Notes: generated by a model from the letters alone, not told the origin. Shown: positions 36,486 through 46,866, counted from the first letter of the stretch. The stretch is 64,000 bases of DNA from Pseudomonas sp. P7548 (GCF_013386585.1 NZ_JACARO010000011.1:1-64000); one strand, 5' to 3'. Translations and numbers: made by a program.

Positions 36486-37751
36486 ATGACTGAGTCCGTT
36501 CTTGACTACATGACCCGCCTGGGTCGCGCTGCCCGTCAGGCCTCGCGGTTGATCGCCCGTGCGAGCACCGCGCAGAAGAACCGCGCCCTGCTGGCGGCCG
36601 CCGACGCTCTGGATGCTTCGCGCTCCGAGCTCTCCGCCGCCAACGAGCAAGACCTGGCCAACGGCCGCGCCAATGGCCTTGAGCCAGCCCTGCTGGACCG
36701 CCTGGCGCTGACTCCGGCCCGTATCGACGACATGATCGAAGGCCTGCGTCAGGTGGCCAAGCTGCCTGACCCCATCGGTGAAATCCGCGATATGCGCTAC
36801 CTGCCGTCCGGCATCCAAGTGGGCAAGATGCGCGTGCCCCTGGGCGTGATCGGCATCATCTATGAGTCGCGCCCGAACGTGACCATCGACGCCGCGAGCC
36901 TGTGCCTCAAGTCCGGCAACGCCACCATCCTGCGTGGCGGCTCCGAAGCCATTAATTCCAACCGTGCCATTGCCGCCTGTATCCAGCAGGGCCTGGCCGT
37001 GGCCGAATTGCCGGCCGAAGTGGTGCAAGTGGTCGAGACCACTGACCGTGCCGCCGTTGGCGCACTGATCACCATGCCGGAATTCGTCGACGTGATCGTG
37101 CCGCGCGGTGGCAAGAGCCTGATCGAGCGCGTCAGCCGTGATGCCAAGGTGCCGGTGATCAAACACCTGGACGGCGTGTGCCACGTGTATATCGACATCG
37201 CGGCCGATATCGACAAGGCCATCCGCATCGCCGACAACGCCAAGACTCACCGCTACGCCCCGTGCAACACCATGGAAACCCTGCTGGTGCACGTGGGCAT
37301 TGCCGAGCGCGTGTTGCCCCCACTGGCGGCTATCTACCGTGACAAGGGCGTGGAGCTGCGCGGTTGTTCACGCACCCGTGCGCTGCTGGGCGCGGACGTG
37401 ATCGAAGCCACCGAGCTGGACTGGTACACCGAATACACGGCGCCGATCCTGTCGATCAAGATTGTCGACGACCTGGACGAGGCCATCGAACACATCAACA
37501 CCTACGGCTCCAAGCACACCGACGCCATTGTTTCCGAGCATTTCAGCGATGCCCGGCGTTTCCTCAACGAAGTGGATTCCGCCTCGGTGATGATCAACGC
37601 CTCGACGCGCTTTGCCGACGGCTTCGAGTACGGCCTGGGGGCGGAGATCGGTATCTCCACCGACAAGCTGCACGCCCGCGGCCCGGTCGGCCTGGAAGGC
37701 CTGACCAGCGAGAAGTACGTGGTGTTCGGCGACGGTCATGTGCGCACTTGA
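36486..37751 (+). CDS. proA: Gamma-glutamyl phosphate reductase
   Basis: A 421-residue NADPH-dependent enzyme of proline synthesis that reduces gamma-glutamyl phosphate to the semialdehyde. It shows '[33 protein letters not shown]' across residues 120-152 in the aldehyde-dehydrogenase-like fold and the catalytic cysteine in '[10 protein letters not shown]' near 258. First gene of the proA-nadD-rsfS-rlmH run; its stop overlaps the nadD ATG by one base. Confidence 0.97.
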   Translation: MTESVLDYMTRLGRAARQASRLIARASTAQKNRALLAAADALDASRSELSAANEQDLANGRANGLEPALLDRLALTPARIDDMIEGLRQVAKLPDPIGEIRDMRYLPSGIQVGKMRVPLGVIGIIYESRPNVTIDAASLCLKSGNATILRGGSEAINSNRAIAACIQQGLAVAELPAEVVQVVETTDRAAVGALITMPEFVDVIVPRGGKSLIERVSRDAKVPVIKHLDGVCHVYIDIAADIDKAIRIADNAKTHRYAPCNTMETLLVHVGIAERVLPPLAAIYRDKGVELRGCSRTRALLGADVIEATELDWYTEYTAPILSIKIVDDLDEAIEHINTYGSKHTDAIVSEHFSDARRFLNEVDSASVMINASTRFADGFEYGLGAEIGISTDKLHARGPVGLEGLTSEKYVVFGDGHVRT

Positions 37752-38395
37752 TGGGTAAACGCATCGGGCTGCTCGGCGGTACTTTCGACCCCGTGCACAT
37801 TGGCCATTTGCGCAGTGCCCTGGAAGTTGCGGATGCCCTCGCGCTGGATGAGTTGCGGGTGATGCCCAACGCTCGGCCGCCGCACCGCGATACCCCGCAG
37901 GTGTCACCGCAACAGCGCCTGGAAATGGTGCGCCTGGCAGTGGACGGCATTGCGCCGTTGGTGGTGGACGACCACGAACTCAAGCGTGATAAACCGTCCT
38001 ACACTGTCGATACCCTGGAAGTGATGCGCGCTGAAATGGCCGCGGATGACCAGTTGTTTCTGCTTTTGGGCTGGGACGCATTTTGCGGCCTGCCCTCTTG
38101 GCATCGCTGGGAGGAACTCCTCCAGCATTGCCACATCCTGGTTTTGCAACGCCCGGATGCCGATAGCGAACCGCCGGATGCCTTGCGCAACCTGCTGGCC
38201 GCGCGGTCGGTAAGTGACCCCTTGGCCCTGACCGGGCCGAACGGGAATATTGCATTCGTCTGGCAGACCCCGCTTGCGGTGTCCGCCACCCAGATCCGTC
38301 AACTGCTGGCCAGCGGTAAGTCGGTACGTTTCCTGGTGCCTGACGCGGTCCTGGCCTACATCGATGCGCACGGGCTTTACCGTGCGTCGAACTGA
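37751..38395 (+). CDS. nadD: Nicotinate-nucleotide adenylyltransferase
   Basis: A 214-residue enzyme that joins ATP and nicotinate mononucleotide to form deamido-NAD. The nucleotidyltransferase loop '[12 protein letters not shown]' is at residues 9-20, and 'SATQIRQLL' (the ISxxxIR-type motif) near 180. ATG 37751 shares a base with the proA stop, so translation is coupled. A longer frame begins inside proA and is rejected. Confidence 0.96.
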   Translation: MGKRIGLLGGTFDPVHIGHLRSALEVADALALDELRVMPNARPPHRDTPQVSPQQRLEMVRLAVDGIAPLVVDDHELKRDKPSYTVDTLEVMRAEMAADDQLFLLLGWDAFCGLPSWHRWEELLQHCHILVLQRPDADSEPPDALRNLLAARSVSDPLALTGPNGNIAFVWQTPLAVSATQIRQLLASGKSVRFLVPDAVLAYIDAHGLYRASN

Positions 38396-38464
38396 AAAGG
38401 CGCGCTTGAGCGTACGCACAGTCGTACAGCGAGCGCCCGAACATACGAGCAAAACGAGTTTTAT

Positions 38465-38959
38465 ATGACGAACAAAGACGTAAGCAAAGTTAAGCGCAAA
38501 GGCACGTTCAAAAGCGCTCCGTTGCCAGTAGAAGCCCACACCGGCCCTGAGCTGGCAGGCGAAGAGCTGGTAAAAGTGGCCGTGGCCGCCCTGGAAGACG
38601 TGAAAGCCCAGGACATCCAGGTGCTGGACGTACGTGACAAGCAAAGCATCACCGACTACATGATCATCGCCACCGGTACCTCGAACCGTCAGATCGGCGC
38701 GATGCTGGACAAGGTTCGCGAAGCCGTCAAAGCCCAAGGCGTCAAGCCGCTGGGTGAAGAAGGCAAGGGCGACAGCGACTGGGTGCTGCTGGACATGGAC
38801 GACGTGATCGTTCACATGATGACTTCCAACGCTCGCCAGTTCTACGACCTGGAGCGTCTGTGGAAAGGCGCCGAGCAGAGCCGTGCCGCCGATGGCAAGC
38901 ACCACAGCCCGGAAGTGGGCCACGCGCACTTCGACAAGCTGAACAAAGACCAGGAATAA
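38465..38959 (+). CDS. rsfS: Ribosome silencing factor RsfS
   Basis: A 164-residue protein. The RsfS core spans about 48-150 ('VAVAALEDVKAQDIQVLDVRDKQSITDYMIIATGTSNRQ' region, then 'DWVLLDMDDVIVHMM' and 'FYDLERLW'). RsfS binds ribosomal protein uL14 and prevents subunit joining in starved cells. The N-terminus carries about 45 extra Lys/Pro-rich residues relative to E. coli and P. aeruginosa. Next gene is rlmH after 9 bases. Confidence 0.94.
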   Translation: MTNKDVSKVKRKGTFKSAPLPVEAHTGPELAGEELVKVAVAALEDVKAQDIQVLDVRDKQSITDYMIIATGTSNRQIGAMLDKVREAVKAQGVKPLGEEGKGDSDWVLLDMDDVIVHMMTSNARQFYDLERLWKGAEQSRAADGKHHSPEVGHAHFDKLNKDQE

Positions 38960-38968
38960 GGAACGGCT

Positions 38969-39436
38969 GTGCGCCTGCGTCTGATAGCTGTCGGTTCACG
39001 CATGCCCAAGTGGGTGGAAGAAGGCTGGCACGAGTATGCCAAGCGTCTGCCCGCTGAGCTGTCTCTTGAACTGGTAGAGATACCGCTCAATACCCGGGGC
39101 AAGAATGCCGATGTGGCGCGCTTTATCCGTCAGGAAGGCGAAGCCATGTTGGCCAAGGTCGGCCCCAACGAGCGCATCGTCACCCTTGAAGTGCACGGCA
39201 AACCCTGGAGCACCGAGCAGTTGGCGGTGGAACTGGACCGCTGGCGCCTGGACTCGCGCACGGTGAACTTCATGGTCGGCGGCCCCGAAGGGCTGGCGCC
39301 GGAAGTCTGTGCGCGGGCGGACCAGCGCTGGTCGCTGTCGGCGCTCACGCTGCCGCACCCGCTGGTACGCATCCTGATCGGTGAACAGCTGTATCGCGCC
39401 TGGACAGTCCTGTCCGGGCACCCTTATCACAAATAA
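38969..39436 (+). CDS. rlmH: 23S rRNA (pseudouridine1915-N3)-methyltransferase RlmH
   Basis: A 155-residue SPOUT methyltransferase, the standard length, which methylates pseudouridine 1915 of 23S rRNA in 70S ribosomes. The C-terminal knot shows '[13 protein letters not shown]' near 103-115 and '[20 protein letters not shown]' near 127-146. It starts at GTG 38969, with AAGGAA upstream. Confidence 0.96.
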
Positions 39437-39451
39437 TCTGCGCCCCTCCCG

Positions 39452-41350
39452 ATGACCCAGCCGATCCGCATCAAGGACCACGAGAAAGACGCACGTCTTG
39501 TACGCGCGCGCGTGGTGTTTGGCGCAATCCTGGTGGTGGCCTTGTTGGGCGTGCTGATTGCGCGCCTGTATTTCCTGCAGGTGATCCAGTACGACTATCA
39601 CTCCACGCTGTCGGAGAACAATCGGGTGCACGTGCAGCCGATTCCGCCGACGCGTGGGCTGATCTTCGACCGTAATGGCGTGGTGGTCGCGGACAACCGA
39701 CCCAGCTTCAGCCTGAGCATGACCCGCGAGCGTTCCGGCGACTGGCAGCAGATCCTCGATGTGATCGTCGAAGTGCTGCAACTGACGCCGGAAGACCGGG
39801 TGATCTTCGAAAAGCGCATGAAGCAGGGGCGCCGGCCGTTCGAGCCGGTGCCGATCCTGTTTGAGCTGACCGAAGAGCAGATCGCCCGGATCGCGGTGAA
39901 CCAGTTCCGTCTGCCCGGTGTTGAGGTGGTGGCGCAGTTGGTGCGGCATTACCCGCAAGGGCCGCACTTTGCCCACTCCGTCGGCTACATGGGACGGATC
40001 AACGAGAAAGAGCTGAAGACCCTCGACCCGGTCAACTACAGCGGCACCCACCATATCGGCAAGACCGGCATCGAGCGCTTCTACGAGCCCGAGCTGCACG
40101 GCCAGGTGGGTTACGAAGAAGTCGAGACCAACGCCCGTGGCCGCGTGCTGCGGGTGCTCAAGCGCACCGACCCGGTGCCGGGCAAGGACATCGTGCTGAG
40201 CCTGGACATCAAGCTGCAGGAAGCAGCGGAAATGGCCCTGGGTGGTCGGCGGGGTGCGGTGGTGGCGCTGGACCCGACCACGGGCGAAGTGCTGGCCATG
40301 GTCAGCCAACCGAGTTTCGACCCCAACCTGTTCGTGACCGGCATCAGCTTCAAGGCGTACGCCGAGCTGCGTGATTCCATCGACCGGCCGCTGTTCAACC
40401 GCGTGCTGCGCGGCCTGTACCCGCCCGGCTCGACGATCAAGCCTGCGGTGGCGATTGCCGGCCTCGATGCGGGCGTGGTCACGGCCTCCAGCCGGGTGTT
40501 CGACCCGGGCTACTACATGCTGCCCAACTACGACCACAAGTACCGTAACTGGAACCGCACCGGTGATGGCTTTGTCGACCTGGACACCGCGATCATGCGC
40601 TCCAACGACACCTATTTTTACGATCTGGCCCATAAGCTCGGGATCGATCGCCTGTCTGCCTATATGGGCAAGTTCGGCCTCGGCCAGAAAGTCTCTCTGG
40701 ACATGTTCGAAGAGTCCCCTGGCTTGATGCCATCGCGGGAGTGGAAACGCGCGACCCGCCGCCAGGCGTGGTTCCCGGGTGAAACCTTGATCCTCGGGAT
40801 CGGCCAGGGCTACATGCAGGCCACGCCGTTGCAGCTGGCCCAGGCGACGGCGCTGGTGGCGAACAAAGGCATCTGGAACCGCCCACACCTGGCCAAGACC
40901 ATCGAAGGCGAGAAGCCGGTGGATGAAAACCCGATTGCCGATATCGTGCTGCGCGACCCGTCCGACTGGACCAAGGTCAACCACGGCATGCAGCAGGTGA
41001 TGCACGGCGCCCGGGGTACCGCGCGCAAGGCGGCCGTCGGTGCGCAATACCGCATTGCCGGCAAGAGTGGTACCGCCCAGGTGGTCGCGATCAAGCAAGG
41101 CGAGAAATATGACCGCTCCAAGGTTCAGGAGCGCCACCGTGACCACGCCTTGTTTGTCGGCTTCGCGCCGGCCGACGACCCGAAGATCGTGGTGGCGGTG
41201 ATGGTCGAGAACGGCGAGTCCGGCTCCGGCGTCGCAGCGCCCGTGGTGCGCCAAGTGATGGACGCCTGGCTGTTGGCCGACGATGGCAGGCTCAAGCCCG
41301 AATATGGCGGCCCCCCTTCAAGCACCGAGGTTACGGCCCGTGAAGAGTAA
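39452..41350 (+). CDS. mrdA: Penicillin-binding protein 2 (elongation transpeptidase)
   Basis: A 632-residue bifunctional-fold class B PBP of the rod complex. One N-terminal membrane anchor (about 22-44), a dimerisation (pedestal) domain, and a transpeptidase domain with STIK (S327-K330), 'SND' near 385 and 'KSGTAQV' near 540. It crosslinks new peptidoglycan during cell elongation, working with RodA encoded immediately downstream. The stop lies inside the rodA start region (11-base overlap). Confidence 0.97.
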   Translation: MTQPIRIKDHEKDARLVRARVVFGAILVVALLGVLIARLYFLQVIQYDYHSTLSENNRVHVQPIPPTRGLIFDRNGVVVADNRPSFSLSMTRERSGDWQQILDVIVEVLQLTPEDRVIFEKRMKQGRRPFEPVPILFELTEEQIARIAVNQFRLPGVEVVAQLVRHYPQGPHFAHSVGYMGRINEKELKTLDPVNYSGTHHIGKTGIERFYEPELHGQVGYEEVETNARGRVLRVLKRTDPVPGKDIVLSLDIKLQEAAEMALGGRRGAVVALDPTTGEVLAMVSQPSFDPNLFVTGISFKAYAELRDSIDRPLFNRVLRGLYPPGSTIKPAVAIAGLDAGVVTASSRVFDPGYYMLPNYDHKYRNWNRTGDGFVDLDTAIMRSNDTYFYDLAHKLGIDRLSAYMGKFGLGQKVSLDMFEESPGLMPSREWKRATRRQAWFPGETLILGIGQGYMQATPLQLAQATALVANKGIWNRPHLAKTIEGEKPVDENPIADIVLRDPSDWTKVNHGMQQVMHGARGTARKAAVGAQYRIAGKSGTAQVVAIKQGEKYDRSKVQERHRDHALFVGFAPADDPKIVVAVMVENGESGSGVAAPVVRQVMDAWLLADDGRLKPEYGGPPSSTEVTAREE

Positions 41351-42485
41351 TTTTGACCGCATCCTCTCCAGCGAGGACGTGATGCGTCGCCGTGCGACGT
41401 TGCTGCAACGCATGCACATTGATGGCCCGTTGCTGATCCTGCTGCTGACCCTGGCGGCCGGCAGCCTGTTCGTGCTGTATTCGGCCAGCGGCAAAAACTG
41501 GGACCTGCTGATCAAGCAAGCGTCGTCGTTCGGCCTGGGCCTGTTGTCGATGGTGGTGATCGCCCAGCTGGAGCCGCGTTTCATGGCGCGCTGGGTGCCG
41601 CTGGGGTATGTGGCCGGCGTGTTGTTGCTGGTGGTGGTGGACGTGATGGGCCACAACGCCATGGGCGCGACCCGCTGGATCAACATCCCGGGGGTGATTC
41701 GCTTCCAGCCGTCGGAATTCATGAAGATTTTAATGCCGGCGACTATCGCCTGGTACCTGTCCAAGCGCACCTTGCCGCCACAGCTCAAGCACGTGGGCAT
41801 CAGCCTGATCCTGATCGGCGTGCCGTTCATTCTGATTGTGCGCCAGCCGGACCTTGGGACTTCTTTGCTGATCCTCGCGGGCGGCGCCTTCGTGCTGTTC
41901 ATGGGCGGTTTGCGCTGGCGCTGGATCCTCAGCGTGCTGGCCGCCGCCGTGCCAGTGGCCGTGGCGATGTGGTTCTTCTTTATGCACGACTACCAGAAGC
42001 AGCGAATCCTCACATTCCTCGACCCGGAGAGCGACCCGCTGGGCACCGGCTGGAACATCATCCAGTCGAAGGCGGCGATCGGTTCCGGCGGCGTATTCGG
42101 TAAAGGCTGGCTGCTGGGTACCCAGTCGCACCTGGACTTCCTGCCGGAAAGCCACACCGACTTCATCATTGCGGTGATGGGCGAAGAGTTCGGCCTGGTA
42201 GGCATTTGCGCGTTGCTGTTGATTTATTTGCTGCTGATCGGTCGCGGGCTGGTGATTACCGCCCAGGCGCAGACGCTGTTCGGCAAGTTGCTGGCGGGCA
42301 GCCTGACCATGACCTTTTTTGTTTATGTTTTCGTCAACATCGGTATGGTCAGTGGCCTGTTGCCGGTGGTTGGGGTGCCGTTGCCATTCATTAGCTACGG
42401 CGGAACTTCGCTGGTGACATTGCTGTCAGCGTTTGGGGTTTTGATGTCGATTCATACGCATCGCAAATGGATCGCACAGGTTTGA
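41340..42485 (+). CDS. rodA: Rod-shape peptidoglycan glycosyltransferase RodA
   Basis: A 381-residue SEDS-family polymerase with about ten membrane helices, partner of PBP2. Typical parts are 'GATRWINIPGVIRFQPSEFMKI', 'RQPDLGTSLLI', 'FLDPESDPLGTGWNIIQSKAAIGSGG' and 'LPFISYGGTSL'. It starts at GTG 41340, because the family N-terminus 'KSNFDRILSSEDV' begins there; an ATG further upstream lies in the mrdA 3' end and is not used. Confidence 0.95.
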   Translation: MKSNFDRILSSEDVMRRRATLLQRMHIDGPLLILLLTLAAGSLFVLYSASGKNWDLLIKQASSFGLGLLSMVVIAQLEPRFMARWVPLGYVAGVLLLVVVDVMGHNAMGATRWINIPGVIRFQPSEFMKILMPATIAWYLSKRTLPPQLKHVGISLILIGVPFILIVRQPDLGTSLLILAGGAFVLFMGGLRWRWILSVLAAAVPVAVAMWFFFMHDYQKQRILTFLDPESDPLGTGWNIIQSKAAIGSGGVFGKGWLLGTQSHLDFLPESHTDFIIAVMGEEFGLVGICALLLIYLLLIGRGLVITAQAQTLFGKLLAGSLTMTFFVYVFVNIGMVSGLLPVVGVPLPFISYGGTSLVTLLSAFGVLMSIHTHRKWIAQV

Positions 42486-42502
42486 ATAAGGTGAAGATGT
42501 CA

Positions 42503-43513
42503 ATGCAAGTAATGCGCGGCTGGGCGACTCGGCATGCGTCCCTGATGGGCCTGATCGGGCTGCTGGGCGCGACGCAAGAGGCGCTGGCCGGTGACTACGA
42601 TGGCTCACCTCAGGTCGCCGAATTTGTCGGTGAAATGACCCGCGACTACGGTTTCGCCGGTGAACAGCTGATGGGCGTGTTCCGCGAAGCCCAGAAGAAG
42701 CAGGCGATTCTCGACGCCATCTCGCGCCCCGCCGAGCGGGTTAAACAGTGGAAGGAATACCGCCCGATGTTCCTCACCGACGCCCGTGTGGCGCGGGGTG
42801 TGGACTTCTGGCGCCAGCACGAAGCCGTGCTGGCCCGCGCCGAGCAGGAATACGGCGTGCCGGCCCAGGTGATCGTGGCCATCATCGGCATCGAAACCTT
42901 CTACGGGCGCAACACCGGCAGCTACCGGGTGATCGACGCCTTGTCGACCCTGGGCTTCGATTACCCGCCGCGTGCCGAATTCTTCCGCAAGGAACTGCGC
43001 GAATTCCTGCTGCTGGCCCGCGAAGAGCAGGTCGATCCGCTGACCCTCAAGGGCTCCTACGCCGGGGCGATGGGCTTGCCGCAATTCATGCCGAGCAGCT
43101 TCCGTGCCTATGCCGTGGACTTTGACGGTGATGGCCACATCAATATCTGGAGCAACCCCGACGACGCCATCGGCAGTGTGGCCAGCTACTTCAAGCGCCA
43201 TGGCTGGGTGGCCGGCGAACCGGTGGTGATCCGTGCCGATGTTTCCGGGGAGCGTGCCGATGAAGGCCTGACCCAGGGCATCGAGCCGGCCAAGACAGTC
43301 GGGGAGTTGCGGGCGCTGGGCTGGTCGAGTCAGAATGCGCCACCCGATGACATGCCGGTGACGGCATTCCGCCTTGAAGGCGAAAACGGCCCGGAATACT
43401 GGATGGGCTTGAAGAATTTTTACGCAATCACGCGTTATAACCGCAGTGTGATGTACGCCATGGCCGTGCATCAGCTGTCAGACATGCTGGTCCAAGCACG
43501 GGGCAACAAGTAA
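42503..43513 (+). CDS. mltB: Lytic murein transglycosylase B
   Basis: A 336-residue family 3 lytic transglycosylase that cleaves MurNAc-GlcNAc bonds with 1,6-anhydro product. The catalytic glutamate lies in 'IIGIETFYGRNTGSYR' near 131-133, followed by 'GAMGLPQFMPSSFRAYAVDFDGDGHINIW'. It has a hydrophobic leader but no clear lipobox, so it is likely soluble periplasmic. ATG 42503 is chosen since AAGGTG lies at the correct distance. Its stop shares one base with rlpA. Confidence 0.92.
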   Translation: MQVMRGWATRHASLMGLIGLLGATQEALAGDYDGSPQVAEFVGEMTRDYGFAGEQLMGVFREAQKKQAILDAISRPAERVKQWKEYRPMFLTDARVARGVDFWRQHEAVLARAEQEYGVPAQVIVAIIGIETFYGRNTGSYRVIDALSTLGFDYPPRAEFFRKELREFLLLAREEQVDPLTLKGSYAGAMGLPQFMPSSFRAYAVDFDGDGHINIWSNPDDAIGSVASYFKRHGWVAGEPVVIRADVSGERADEGLTQGIEPAKTVGELRALGWSSQNAPPDDMPVTAFRLEGENGPEYWMGLKNFYAITRYNRSVMYAMAVHQLSDMLVQARGNK

Positions 43514-44511
43514 TGCGGGTATCGCCGATCAAACAACCGCTCAAGCTGGTGGCGTTCGCCGCGTTGTCCCTGCTGGTCGTCAGTTGCTCCACCAGCCGTG
43601 GTCCTGCGCAGAAGTCCGGCGGTACGGCCATCCGTTCCCAGCCGGGCCTGGACATCAACCGCGCGCACAAAGACGGCGCGCCGTGGTGGGACGTGGATGT
43701 CTCGAAGATCCCGGACGCCACGCCAACCCTGCACACCGGCGCCTACAAGGCCAACCCGTACACCGTGCTGGGCAAGACCTATTTCCCGCTGCAAGACTCC
43801 AAGACCTATGTCCAGTCGGGCACGGCGTCCTGGTACGGTACCAAGTTCCATGGCCAGAACACCGCCAACGGCGAAGTGTATGACCTGTACGGCATGAGCG
43901 CGGCCCACAAGACCCTGCCACTGCCCAGCTATGTGCGCGTGACCAACCTGGACAACAACCGCACGGTGATCCTGCGAGTCAACGACCGTGGACCGTTCTA
44001 TTCGGACCGCATCATCGACTTGTCCTACGCGGCCGCGAAGAAACTCGGTTACGCCGAAACCGGCACGGCGCGGGTGAAGGTCGAAGGTATCGACCCGGCG
44101 CAGTACTGGGCCCAGCGTGGCAAGCCGGCGCCGTTGATGCTCAATGAGCCGCAAACCCCGCAGCCGCAAGTGACGGCGTCGGCGGGCAAGATCGAACAGT
44201 GGACCCCGCCGCCAGCGCAGCACGCGCCGGATACGGTGGTCGTGCCCCAGGCAGCGCCGGGCGCCTCCATGGCCGGTGGGCAATACCTGCAGGTCGGCGC
44301 TTTCGCCAACCCGGACGCGGCAGAGCTGTTAAGGTCCAAGCTCAGCGGCATGGTCAATGCGCCGGTGTTCATCAGTTCCATCGTGCGTAACCAGCAGACC
44401 TTGCACCGCGTGCGCATGGGGCCAATCGGTTCGCCAAGCGAGGTTGCGCAAGTACAGAACAGCGTGCGCCTGGCCAACCTGGGGCAGCCCAGCGTGGTCA
44501 CCGCAGAATAA
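43513..44511 (+). CDS. rlpA: RlpA septal lytic transglycosylase lipoprotein
   Basis: A 332-residue outer-membrane lipoprotein. Lipobox VVSC (Cys near 24), double-psi beta-barrel domain with 'GTASWYGTKFHGQNTANGEVYD' around 100-120 and 'LRVNDRGPFYSDRIIDLSYAAA' (the Asp and His-type catalytic area), a Pro/Gln-rich linker, and a C-terminal SPOR domain from about 255. In P. aeruginosa RlpA cleaves denuded (peptide-free) glycan strands at the septum. SPOR binds such strands. Confidence 0.93.
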   Translation: MRVSPIKQPLKLVAFAALSLLVVSCSTSRGPAQKSGGTAIRSQPGLDINRAHKDGAPWWDVDVSKIPDATPTLHTGAYKANPYTVLGKTYFPLQDSKTYVQSGTASWYGTKFHGQNTANGEVYDLYGMSAAHKTLPLPSYVRVTNLDNNRTVILRVNDRGPFYSDRIIDLSYAAAKKLGYAETGTARVKVEGIDPAQYWAQRGKPAPLMLNEPQTPQPQVTASAGKIEQWTPPPAQHAPDTVVVPQAAPGASMAGGQYLQVGAFANPDAAELLRSKLSGMVNAPVFISSIVRNQQTLHRVRMGPIGSPSEVAQVQNSVRLANLGQPSVVTAE

Positions 44512-44695
44512 GCAGTAGAAGGCTTGATGGCTTGGGCGCGCATGCGGGCCCGGACCTTGGTTGTTGGCTCGTTGAACAATAAAAACCCGGGGGCAAGGGG
44601 TGAGCGGGCAACCGAACACGTGACAGTCTGGAAGCGGGCTGTCTGAATAGTTTTGCCCGCGAGGGCAAGTTTCCATAAGCAATTTCGAGAGACGG

Positions 44696-45853
44696 ATGAA
44701 CATCACCACCTTAGCCAAACGCACGTGCCTGCTTCTTTCGCTGATCATCACCCCGGCCGCCTGGGCGGTTGAAATGGTGCCGGCTTCCCCGCAACTGGCC
44801 GCCAAGGCCTGGGTCCTCATGGATGCCGCCAGCGGCAACGTGCTGGTCGAGAACAACGGTGACCAGCGCCTGCCCCCTGCCAGCCTGACCAAACTGATGA
44901 CGGCCTACATCGCGACCCTGGAAATCCGTCGCGGCCAGATCGGCGAGAACGACCCGGTCACCGTCAGCGAAAACGCCTGGCGCACCGGCGGTTCGCGGAT
45001 GTTCATCAAGGTGGGTTCGCAGGTGACGGTGAGCGACCTGCTGCATGGCATCATCATCCAGTCGGGTAACGACGCCAGCGTGGCCCTGTCCGAGCACATC
45101 GCCGGCAGCGAAGACGCGTTCGCCGACATGATGAACAAAACCGTGGCCGACCTGGGCATGACCAACAGCCACTTCATGAACCCGACCGGCCTGCCGAACC
45201 CAGAGCACTACTCGTCGGCTCACGACATGGCGATCCTGGCCCGCGCGATCATCCGTGTCGACCCGGTGCACTACGCCATCTACTCCCAGAAGGAGTTCTT
45301 CTGGAACAACATCAAGCAGCCTAACCGCAACCTGTTGCTGTGGCGTGACAAGACCGTCGACGGTCTGAAAACCGGTCACACCGAAGAAGCCGGCTACTGC
45401 ATGGTGTCGTCCGCCGTACGTGATGGCCAGCGCCTGATTGCCGTGGTCTTCGGCACCAACAGCGAGCAGGCCCGTGCGGCCGAGACGCAAAAACTGCTGA
45501 CCTACGGTTTCCGTTTCTTCGAAACCCAGACCTTCTACCAGAAGGGCACTGAACTGGCGCAGGCGCCGGTCTGGAAGGGCGCGACGCATCAAGTCAAGGC
45601 CGGCCTGGCTGAAGACCTGACCCTGACCATGCCTAAAGGCCAGCTGAAAAAGCTCGCTGCCAGCATGACCATGAACCCGCAACTGGTTGCGCCAATCGCC
45701 AAGGGCGACGTGATCGGCAAGGTCGAAGTCAAACTGGACGACAAAGTGGTGCACAGCGCCGACCTGATCGCCCTGGACGCTGTCGACGAAGGTGGCATCT
45801 TCCGCCGCGTGTGGGATAGCATCCGTCTATTCTTCTACAGCTTGTTCAACTGA
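44696..45853 (+). CDS. dacA: D-alanyl-D-alanine carboxypeptidase (PBP5)
   Basis: A 385-residue penicillin-binding protein that trims pentapeptides to tetrapeptides. Signal peptide (about 1-24), active-site S63-x-x-K66 ('ASLTKLM'), SGN near 126 ('QSGNDAS'), and KTG near 226 ('LKTGHTE'). The C-terminal amphipathic helix 'IFRRVWDSIRLFFYSLF' anchors it to the inner membrane. Called dacC in P. aeruginosa. Ended by the strong hairpin at 45868. Confidence 0.95.
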   Translation: MNITTLAKRTCLLLSLIITPAAWAVEMVPASPQLAAKAWVLMDAASGNVLVENNGDQRLPPASLTKLMTAYIATLEIRRGQIGENDPVTVSENAWRTGGSRMFIKVGSQVTVSDLLHGIIIQSGNDASVALSEHIAGSEDAFADMMNKTVADLGMTNSHFMNPTGLPNPEHYSSAHDMAILARAIIRVDPVHYAIYSQKEFFWNNIKQPNRNLLLWRDKTVDGLKTGHTEEAGYCMVSSAVRDGQRLIAVVFGTNSEQARAAETQKLLTYGFRFFETQTFYQKGTELAQAPVWKGATHQVKAGLAEDLTLTMPKGQLKKLAASMTMNPQLVAPIAKGDVIGKVEVKLDDKVVHSADLIALDAVDEGGIFRRVWDSIRLFFYSLFN

Positions 45854-45867
45854 TAGTGTGCACCTGC

Positions 45868-45898
45868 AAAGCCCCGTGTTGATCCGACACGGGGCTTT
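45868..45898 (+). terminator. Rho-independent terminator after dacA
   Basis: A perfect 12-bp stem AAAGCCCCGTGT/ACACGGGGCTTT with a 7-base loop. It lies 14 bases after the dacA stop and separates it from ybeD-lipB. Confidence 0.85.
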
Positions 45899-45937
45899 GC
45901 CCGTCGCCACGGCTTACGCTTACGAGGCCGTTACGCC

Positions 45938-46219
45938 ATGACCGATAAAGAAGTAGAAGTAAAGGCGCCAAAGATCGAATTCCCAGTGACGGACTATCCC
46001 GTCAAGGTGATCAGCGATACCGGCGTGGGCCGCAAGGACAAGATTCTCGAGATCGTCCGCAAATACGCAACGATCAACGACAACCGCGTGGACGAGCGTC
46101 AAAGCTCCACCGGCAAATACACCACGATCCAGTTGCACATCGTTGCGACGGATCAGGACCAGCTCTACAACATCAACAGCGAACTGCGGGCCACCGGCTT
46201 CGTGCACATGGTGTTGTGA
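45938..46219 (+). CDS. ybeD: YbeD family protein (DUF493)
   Basis: A 93-residue ferredoxin-like (ACT-like) small protein, typical in length. '[14 protein letters not shown]' at 11-24 and '[29 protein letters not shown]' later are family marks. The gene regularly sits between dacA and lipB in gammaproteobacteria. The biochemical role is unknown. Its stop overlaps the lipB ATG. Confidence 0.93.
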   Translation: MTDKEVEVKAPKIEFPVTDYPVKVISDTGVGRKDKILEIVRKYATINDNRVDERQSSTGKYTTIQLHIVATDQDQLYNINSELRATGFVHMVL

Positions 46220-46866
46220 TGTCTCACGTCCTGGGCTTTCGCGAGCTCGGCCGGATGGACTACGAGCCCGTCTGGCACGCCATGCAACGGTTCACGAACG
46301 AGCGCGGCACCTCGGCCCCCGATGAGATCTGGCTGGTGGAACACCCGCCGGTGTTCACCCAGGGCCAGGCCGGCAAGGCCGAACACCTGCTGCTGCCGGG
46401 AGATATTCCGGTGGTGCAGGTCGACCGAGGTGGCCAAGTGACTTACCATGGGCCCGGCCAACTGGTGGCGTACCTGCTGCTGGATGTGCGCAAGCTGGGG
46501 TTTGGCGTGCGTGACCTGGTCACCCGCATGGAGGCCTGCCTGATCGAGCTGCTGGACAGCTACGGCGTGACCGCTGCGGCCAAGCCCGATGCCCCGGGTG
46601 TGTATGTGGACGGCGCGAAAATCGCCTCCCTGGGGTTGCGCATCCGCCACGGCTGTTCCTTTCACGGCCTGGCCCTGAACGTGGACATGGACCTGGCGCC
46701 GTTCCGACGGATCAACCCGTGCGGCTATGCCGGACTGGCCATGACCCAACTGAGCGAGCACGCCACACCGATTAAATTTGCCGAGGTTAGTGCCCGGCTG
46801 CGTGCGCAGCTCGTCAAACACCTCGACTATGCTGAGCAGACGACCCTTACGGGCGGAATCGACTGA
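46219..46866 (+). CDS. lipB: Octanoyl-(acyl carrier protein):protein transferase LipB
   Basis: A 215-residue enzyme that moves octanoate from acyl carrier protein to the lipoyl domains of pyruvate and 2-oxoglutarate dehydrogenases. '[14 protein letters not shown]' is the RGG(x)THYHGPGQ type motif (near 73-86), and the catalytic Cys lies in '[15 protein letters not shown]' near 170. A GTG at 46216 is the alternative start. LipA follows 2 bases later. Confidence 0.95.
   Translation: MSHVLGFRELGRMDYEPVWHAMQRFTNERGTSAPDEIWLVEHPPVFTQGQAGKAEHLLLPGDIPVVQVDRGGQVTYHGPGQLVAYLLLDVRKLGFGVRDLVTRMEACLIELLDSYGVTAAAKPDAPGVYVDGAKIASLGLRIRHGCSFHGLALNVDMDLAPFRRINPCGYAGLAMTQLSEHATPIKFAEVSARLRAQLVKHLDYAEQTTLTGGID

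Noticed and set aside
38996..41254. A very long open frame (about 750 codons) antisense to rlmH and mrdA
   Set aside because: It mirrors GC-rich codon bias of the real genes, has a His/Gln/Arg-rich low-information composition and no ribosome site or domain.
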